Part shown: positions 5,606-10,245 of the stretch, piece by piece | How positions within the stretch are numbered: position 1 is the stretch's first letter | Layout: each line of letters begins with the position of its first letter | Assembly: GCA_020854925.1 (NCBI GenBank) | Contig: JAHKLV010000006.1 | Location: 1 to 10,245 of the forward strand | DNA length: 10,245 bases | Reading direction: 5' to 3' | Source: Candidatus Methanofastidiosia archaeon | Lineage (GTDB): Archaea > Methanobacteriota_B > Thermococci > Methanofastidiosales > NM3 | Made by a program: the position numbers and the translations under genes | The notes under the pieces: model-generated | Seen by the model: only the letters and a program-made list of their open reading frames with translations | Told to the model about the DNA's origin: nothing | Databases searched by the model: none

Positions 5606-7183
5606 ATGCGCTATATCATCGTTACCGGTGGCGTCCTTTCCGGTTTAGGGAAAGGACTGACGACTGCTTCCATAGCGAAACTCCTCCAGTCCATGGGGTA
5701 TTCTGTGAATCCCATCAAGGTGGACCCCTACGTCAACATCGACGCCGGGACCATGAGCCCCATAGAGCACGGCGAGGTCTTTGTCCTCGACGACGGCGGC
5801 GAGGTAGACCAAGACCTGGGTAACTACGAGCGATTCCTCGACATTTCTCTCACCCGCGCCCACAATGTCACCACGGGCAAGGTTTACCAAAATGTTATAC
5901 ACAAGGAGCGTAAGGGCGATTACCTTGGAAAGACCGTGCAAATCATCCCCCATATCACCAACGAGATTAAGGACCTCATACGTGCCACTGCCGATGGGCA
6001 TGACTTTGTGATTATCGAGGTGGGAGGCACGGTGGGGGACATCGAAAGCATGCCATTCCTTGAAGCGGTACGACAGCTTGCCAACGAGGAAGAGGTGCGA
6101 TTCGTGCATGTGGTGCCTATTCTGCAGCTCAGTGTTGTTGGCGAACAGAAGACCAAGCCAGCCCAACACTCGGTACGCGAGCTCATGGCAGCAGGGATAA
6201 AGCCGGACGTCCTTGTCTGCCGGACTGCAACGCCGCTCCAAGCGGAGGTAAAACGCAAGGTGGCACAGTTCTGCAATGTCAGGGAGGACTACGTCATCGA
6301 GAATCGCGACGCGCCAGATATCTACCATATCCCGCTCCTGCTTCGGGACCAGCAGGTGGGGAAAAAAATCCTCTCGCTCTTTGGTATCGACAACGTTTCG
6401 GCTCTCACCGCATGGGAACAGCGGATATCTGCACCCAAGACCGTTACCGTCGATATCGGCCTCGTGGGAAAGTACACCAAGCTTCACGACTCCTACGTAT
6501 CGGTCCTGGAAGCCCTGCACCACGCAGGGTACGAGGCGGGAGCAGAGGTCTGTGTGCATTGGGTGGAGTCCGACTTTCTGACGACAGAGCACCTCTCGCG
6601 CTATGACGGCATCCTCGTACCAGGCGGGTTCGGACCCCGGGGTGCAGAAGGAAAAATACAGGCCATCAAGTACGCAAGGGAACAAAACGTACCGTTTCTA
6701 GGCCTCTGCTACGGATTCCAGCTTGCCATTGTAGAGTTTGCCCGATATTGCGGCATAAAAAACGCCGTCTCCTCTGAATTTGACGAGGATGGCACCGCGG
6801 TCATAGACTTTTTGGAGTCGCAAAAGCACCTCGAAGCCATGGGGGCGACCATGCGCCTCGGTTCGTCGAAAGTCCTGGTAAAAAAAGGCACCAAGGCATA
6901 CGAGCTGTACGGCACCTGCGACATCTTCGAACGCCACCGACACCGCCTCGAGGTGGTCCACGACTTCATCACACTCTATGAGGGGCACGGGGGCGTCTTC
7001 TCTGGCTCATCGCCCGATGGCAGGATGGAGATATTCGAGATACCCACGCACCCCTATTTCCTCTGCACGCAGTTCCATCCCGAGTTCAAGTCACGGGTGG
7101 AACGCCCGGCGCCCACCTTTAAGGGATTTGTGCAGGCATGCGTCAAGAGGAAACAAGGGGATGCAGCGAACGGCGCGTGCTAG
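5606..7183 (+). CDS. pyrG: CTP synthase
   Basis: CTP synthase makes CTP from UTP, ATP and glutamine, the last step of de novo pyrimidine nucleotide synthesis. At 525 residues it is slightly short of the usual 530-545 but complete. The synthetase domain (1-270) starts with the P-loop-like GGVLSGLGKG (8-17), followed by KVDPYVNIDAGTMSP (38-52), HGEVFVLDDGGEVDQDLGNY (55-74), EVGGTVGDIES (138-148) and KTKPAQHSVREL (182-193, the UTP loop). The glutaminase domain (about 280-515) has GGFGPRG (340-346), the nucleophile Cys368 in FLGLCYGFQ, FERHRHRLEV (441-450) and the His491/Glu493 pair in FHPEF. The usual Thr of the UTP loop is Ala186. The start is fixed by the family N-terminus and the TATA distance. 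The gene ends inside the stop codon of the convergent gcvPB. It forms its own transcription unit. Confidence 0.97.
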   Translation: MRYIIVTGGVLSGLGKGLTTASIAKLLQSMGYSVNPIKVDPYVNIDAGTMSPIEHGEVFVLDDGGEVDQDLGNYERFLDISLTRAHNVTTGKVYQNVIHKERKGDYLGKTVQIIPHITNEIKDLIRATADGHDFVIIEVGGTVGDIESMPFLEAVRQLANEEEVRFVHVVPILQLSVVGEQKTKPAQHSVRELMAAGIKPDVLVCRTATPLQAEVKRKVAQFCNVREDYVIENRDAPDIYHIPLLLRDQQVGKKILSLFGIDNVSALTAWEQRISAPKTVTVDIGLVGKYTKLHDSYVSVLEALHHAGYEAGAEVCVHWVESDFLTTEHLSRYDGILVPGGFGPRGAEGKIQAIKYAREQNVPFLGLCYGFQLAIVEFARYCGIKNAVSSEFDEDGTAVIDFLESQKHLEAMGATMRLGSSKVLVKKGTKAYELYGTCDIFERHRHRLEVVHDFITLYEGHGGVFSGSSPDGRMEIFEIPTHPYFLCTQFHPEFKSRVERPAPTFKGFVQACVKRKQGDAANGAC

Positions 7184-8646
7184 CCCCGCTCGTGCATACG
7201 GGAAAGGACCGGGCGTTTTGCGGCTGCCAGGATATCAAGCTGCCGGCGCGACGCCACATGCGGTGCGGAGCGCACCGTTTTTGGATCCTCATAGCATTCT
7301 TTTTTTATCTCGATGAGCGCCGATGCGAAAGCATCAAGCTCCCCTTTTGATTCCGTTTCCGTGGGCTCTATCATGAGTGCCTCCTTCACCACGAGCGGAA
7401 AATGCACCGTGGGGGCATGAATCCCGTAATCGAGGAGTCGCCGGGCCACGTCGGCGGCGCCGCACCCCGTTTCCTTCTTGAGAGCGGCACACGATATGAC
7501 AAATTCGTGCATGCGTAGCGGCGCGTCGTCGTAATACGGCACCTCGAAGTGGCTCTTGAGGAGGTGGAGCAGGTACATGGCGTTTAGGACCGCTTGGCCC
7601 GATATCTCATGCATGCGGCCGTGATTCGCATACAGGTAGGCGTAAGCCCGAACCATCACCCCCACATTGCCGTAGTATGCCCGCACCTGTCCGATAGAGC
7701 GTGGTGCGTCATACGACCAGGAGAAGGTATCACCGTCCCGTACGAGACGGGGTACGGGAAGGTACGGTTCAAGGGCTTTGGTCACCCCGATGGCCCCGGC
7801 GCCTGGACCGCCGCCCCCATGAGGGGTGGCAAAGGTCTTGTGGAAGTTGAAATGCACGACATCAAATCCCATGTCCCCCGGGCGCGCCCTACCGACAAGC
7901 GCATTAAGGTTCGCACCGTCATAGTAGAGGAGGCCGCCCGCATCATGGACGATGCCGGCAATCTCATGTATATCGCGCTCAAAGATGCCAAGCGTGTTCG
8001 GATTCGTGAGCATGAGCCCCGCGGTCCTGGTGGAGACGATGGCGGCCAGCGCGTCGACATCCACCCGCCCGTCGTCACGCGAGGGCAGCTCAACAACCCT
8101 GCAGCCCCCCATGGCGGAGCTTGCCGGATTCGTGCCATGAGCGGTGTCGGGCACGATCATCTCGTCGCGCCCCCCACCAGCCTCGGCGTGGGAAGCCATG
8201 ATAATCCTGACGCCAAGGTACTCCGCCTGTGCACCCGCCGCTGGCTGGAGTGATAGCGCCTGCGTGCCCGACAGGTCCTTGAGCAGTTCCGAGAGGTGCC
8301 ACATAAGGGCAAGCGTGCCCTGTACAAAGAAGGGGGGGTCCTCGGGATGGTGCATGGTGAGGAGGGGAACATTCGCAAGCACCTCATGGAGCTTGGGATT
8401 ATACTTCATGGTGCATGAACCAAGGGGATACATGCCCGTATCGACGCCATAGTTCATGTGCGAGAGGCGGAGGAAATGGCGCATGACGTCCTGCTCTGAG
8501 AGCTCAGGCAGGTCTGGTGGCACCTCACGTGACAGCGCCGATGGAAGCGGCGGGGCGTCTTCAAAGCGGGCTGGCGGCACATACCCCGCCGCACCCGGCC
8601 GCGAGCGACGGTACAGGTCATCGTCGTATGCTGCCTGGCGGTACAT
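7180..8646 (-). CDS. gcvPB: Glycine dehydrogenase (decarboxylating) subunit 2
   Basis: This is the C-terminal half of a split P-protein of the glycine cleavage system. With GcvPA it decarboxylates glycine and passes the aminomethyl group to lipoyl-GcvH; this half carries the PLP cofactor. The 488-residue chain contains MYPLGSCTMKYNPKLHE (72-88), QPAAGAQAEYLG (134-145), DTAHGTNPASSA (167-178), LTNPNTLGIFE (213-223), YYDGANLNA (241-249) and VVHFNFHKTFATPHGGGGPG (263-282), with Lys270 the expected Schiff-base lysine. The C-terminal half has HAPTVHFPLVVKEALMIEPT (410-429). I chose the ATG at 8646 because it shares one base with the gcvPA stop (TGATG) and GGAGGGG lies 5 bases before it. An upstream in-frame codon would only add 8 unusual residues. 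Translation is probably coupled to gcvPA. It ends tail to tail with pyrG. Confidence 0.96.
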   Translation of the reverse strand: MYRQAAYDDDLYRRSRPGAAGYVPPARFEDAPPLPSALSREVPPDLPELSEQDVMRHFLRLSHMNYGVDTGMYPLGSCTMKYNPKLHEVLANVPLLTMHHPEDPPFFVQGTLALMWHLSELLKDLSGTQALSLQPAAGAQAEYLGVRIIMASHAEAGGGRDEMIVPDTAHGTNPASSAMGGCRVVELPSRDDGRVDVDALAAIVSTRTAGLMLTNPNTLGIFERDIHEIAGIVHDAGGLLYYDGANLNALVGRARPGDMGFDVVHFNFHKTFATPHGGGGPGAGAIGVTKALEPYLPVPRLVRDGDTFSWSYDAPRSIGQVRAYYGNVGVMVRAYAYLYANHGRMHEISGQAVLNAMYLLHLLKSHFEVPYYDDAPLRMHEFVISCAALKKETGCGAADVARRLLDYGIHAPTVHFPLVVKEALMIEPTETESKGELDAFASALIEIKKECYEDPKTVRSAPHVASRRQLDILAAAKRPVLSRMHERG

Positions 8647-9962
8647 CAAAGCCCCTCCAGGACGGTGCACAGCATATCGATATCATCACGCCTATGCAGG
8701 TCGGTGATGCAGTAGAGCGCAGCGTGGGTTCCCACGGGGATGCCCCCCGCCAGCCCGTGGGGGGCAAGGGCGGCATCGATTGCGGCAGGAGACACGGGAG
8801 AAGACGCCACAAACTCACGAAAGTGGAAAGACCGGTAGGCCGGTGCCTCCCATCCGGGAAGGGAGGACAGGCGGCGCATGGCATAGCGGGCGTTGGCCAT
8901 GAGCGCTTCTGCCAGACCGGCAAGCCCCCTCGGGCCGAGATAAGAGAGATAAGCCGCACACGCAACGGCGCACAGAGCCTCGTTTGTGCAGATGTTCGAG
9001 GTGGCCCGTTCCCGGCGGATGTGCTGCTCACGGGTCTGGAGGGACATGACATACCCGGTAGCACCGTCGGCATCCACCGTCTTGCCGATGAGGCGCCCCG
9101 GCATCATGCGGATAAGCGCCATGTCGTCACGCACGGCAAAAAGGCCAAGAAGCGGGCCGCCGTACGTAACGGGATTGCCGAGATGTGATGCCTCTCCCAC
9201 GACAACGTCGGCGCCCAAGGACCCAGGAGCGCGGGCGAGACCACAAGAAAGGGGGTCGGTGCCTACGCACAAAAGGGCGCCGGTATCATGGGCAAGAGCT
9301 GCCATGTCAGGGACATGCTCCTCAAAGAAGCCAAGATACGAGGGCGATTCGATATAGACGCCCGCACATGGGCGCCCGAGAACGGCGGCAAGATGCTCGA
9401 GGTCCATCTGCCCCGTTTCAGGATGGTGGGTAATGTCGATGATATCCACACCCGCCGCGGCGGCATAGGTGCCAAGGACGGCGCGCCTCTGCGGAGACAT
9501 GGTGTCGGGAACGGCAAAGGCATCCCTGTGGGTAACACGGACGCAGAGGAGCATAGCTTCGGCAAGCGCCGTGGACCAGTCATACATCGAGGCGTTGACG
9601 ACGGGAAGGCCGACAAGTTCCGCCATGAGGCACTGGTACTCGTAGAGTGACTGAAGCATCCCCTGGGACACTTCCGGCTGGTAGGGCGTATAGGAGGTGG
9701 CGAATTCGCCACGTGAGACGATAGAGGAGACCACGGCGGGCACGTGGTGACGGTATACGCCCCCGCCCCTGAACGAGACGACGGGCCTGTTGGCCCCTAC
9801 GGTGCCAAGGACGGCGCGCTCCACCTCCACATCACCGCGTGGCGGTGGCGTAAGTGGGGGACAGGACAGCCTGACCGAGGGCGGTATGTCGGAAAAAAGG
9901 TCGTTGACACCGATACATGCCCGCATCGACTCGTTGTCTGGCTCGGAGGGAAGAAACGGCAT
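8646..9962 (-). CDS. gcvPA: Glycine dehydrogenase (decarboxylating) subunit 1
   Basis: This is the N-terminal half of the split P-protein, forming a heteromeric enzyme with GcvPB. The 438-residue chain opens with MPFLPSEPDNESMRACIGV, matching the family start, then DLFSDIP (21-27), SRGEFATSYTPYQPEVSQGM (83-102), NASMYDWSTALAEAM (123-137), YIESPSYLGFFE (203-214), YGGPLLGLFA (267-276) and MSLQTREQHIRRERATSN (306-323) with ICTNEAL (324-330). It lacks a PLP lysine motif, as expected for this subunit. The reading frame is open upstream to an ATG at 10022, directly after the stop of the neighbouring gene. Those 20 extra residues do not look like the family, and a TATA box lies within that stretch, so I prefer 9962, which has GGTGG 7 bases upstream. 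The genes for the T, H and L proteins are not in the window. Confidence 0.95.
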   Translation of the reverse strand: MPFLPSEPDNESMRACIGVNDLFSDIPPSVRLSCPPLTPPPRGDVEVERAVLGTVGANRPVVSFRGGGVYRHHVPAVVSSIVSRGEFATSYTPYQPEVSQGMLQSLYEYQCLMAELVGLPVVNASMYDWSTALAEAMLLCVRVTHRDAFAVPDTMSPQRRAVLGTYAAAAGVDIIDITHHPETGQMDLEHLAAVLGRPCAGVYIESPSYLGFFEEHVPDMAALAHDTGALLCVGTDPLSCGLARAPGSLGADVVVGEASHLGNPVTYGGPLLGLFAVRDDMALIRMMPGRLIGKTVDADGATGYVMSLQTREQHIRRERATSNICTNEALCAVACAAYLSYLGPRGLAGLAEALMANARYAMRRLSSLPGWEAPAYRSFHFREFVASSPVSPAAIDAALAPHGLAGGIPVGTHAALYCITDLHRRDDIDMLCTVLEGL

Positions 9963-9992
9963 GTGATTACCACCATTCCATGTACGGGGAAG

Positions 9993-10009
9993 CTTATACG
10001 GTTTTTCCC
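9993..10009 (-). promoter_or_regulatory. BRE/TATA promoter of the gcvPA-gcvPB operon
   Basis: On the minus strand GGGAAAAACC followed by GTATAAG gives an A-rich BRE and a TATA box centred about 34 bases before the ATG at 9962. Transcription would begin about 8-10 bases before that ATG, a very short leader around the GGTGG site at 9970-9974. Its position downstream of 10022 argues against the longer gcvPA start. Confidence 0.5.
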
Positions 10010-10022
10010 CGCATTGCGCCAT

Positions 10023-10245
10023 CTAGCGGTAGCGGCGCTTCACGTTCGTGTCGGTGTCTGCCAGCCGCTTGAGCTCGAGCTCGATATTCGCGTCAGGGGG
10101 CAGCGCCTGGTGGAGATAAATGCCGGTGCGCCCCACCTTGTTCCGCCGATGAAGCACCTGCTGGCGCTCCCGCACCATGCCCAGGGGCACGTTCACTATC
10201 TTGGCCACCTCCGCCTCGCGGCCGGTGACCTCCGAGCCACGGTGG
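10023..10245 (-). CDS. Hypothetical protein, C-terminal part (5' end outside the window)
   Basis: An open frame enters from the right edge and ends with TAG at 10025-10023. The visible 73 or so residues read through without an internal stop. A GTG at 10208 is no convincing start because the frame continues upstream with equally plausible protein (EVTGREAEVAKIVNVPLGMV). That stretch has the helix-turn-helix look of a small winged-helix domain (REAEVAKIVNVPLGMVRERQ), followed by a basic segment (HRRNKVGRTG) and a charged C-terminus ending KRRYR. I do not recognise the family and assign no function. It points the same way as gcvPA, 60 bases upstream of the chosen gcvPA start. The separate TATA box in between suggests gcvPA can be transcribed independently. 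Confidence 0.6.
   Translation of the reverse strand, partial: HRGSEVTGREAEVAKIVNVPLGMVRERQQVLHRRNKVGRTGIYLHQALPPDANIELELKRLADTDTNVKRRYR

Noticed and set aside
5645..6685. 346-codon open frame on the minus strand opposite pyrG
   Set aside because: It is antisense to the strongly conserved CTP synthase; no family resemblance and no promoter or ribosome binding site of its own were seen.
9963..10022. 20-residue N-terminal extension of GcvPA starting directly after the neighbour's stop
   Set aside because: It does not resemble the family N-terminus and overlaps a BRE/TATA element. MPFLPSEPDN matches the usual beginning. Translational coupling from the upstream gene cannot be wholly excluded.

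Overview
The window is archaeal, most probably from a euryarchaeote in the broad sense. It encodes TiaS (an archaeal tRNA-Ile2 modification enzyme), a group II chaperonin (thermosome) with a Gly/Met-rich tail, 20S proteasome alpha and beta subunits, and a split glycine decarboxylase (GcvPA/GcvPB). Several starts have BRE/TATA promoters placed for leaderless or short-leader transcripts, while operon-internal genes have GGAGG-type ribosome binding sites. Coding DNA is fairly GC-rich and the intergenic gaps are short and AT-rich. I cannot name the genus. No rRNA, tRNA, CRISPR array or mobile element was recognised, and no gene-free stretch reaches 300 bases.

Layout. Bases 13-1254 (minus) hold tiaS, divergent from a COG1395-type HTH regulator (1293-2264, plus) across a 38-base gap carrying two opposed TATA boxes. 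A 131-base control region follows (2265-2395) with two TATA-like boxes and two short perfect palindromes. It leads into the thermosome gene (2396-4042), then psmB (4088-4717) and psmA (4718-5485) as a tight beta-alpha pair ending in a 32-base pyrimidine tract. pyrG (5606-7183) has its own TATA box. It converges on the minus-strand gcvPA-gcvPB operon (9962-7180), and pyrG and gcvPB share a palindromic CTAG as both stop codons. The right edge carries the 3' end of an unrecognised minus-strand gene.

How the genes work together. The centre is a protein quality-control block: a folding chamber next to both subunits of a degradation chamber, with a DNA-binding regulator upstream that could (inference only) act on it. 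The flanking genes are housekeeping: tRNA-Ile2 decoding, CTP synthesis, and glycine cleavage to one-carbon units.

The most unusual signal is in the proteasome pair. The beta subunit keeps Thr1, Asp17, Lys33 and Ser129 but has Asn and Thr where active beta subunits have Asp166 and Ser169. The alpha subunit keeps the Lys66 activator-pocket residue but has lost four charged residues of the conserved N-terminal gate region (YDR to YDH, DGR to DGS, EYAR to SYAA). Both changes sit in otherwise well-conserved proteins with intact frames. The pair could be a specialised second 20S proteasome or a lineage-specific variant. This can be tested by comparing the rest of the genome.
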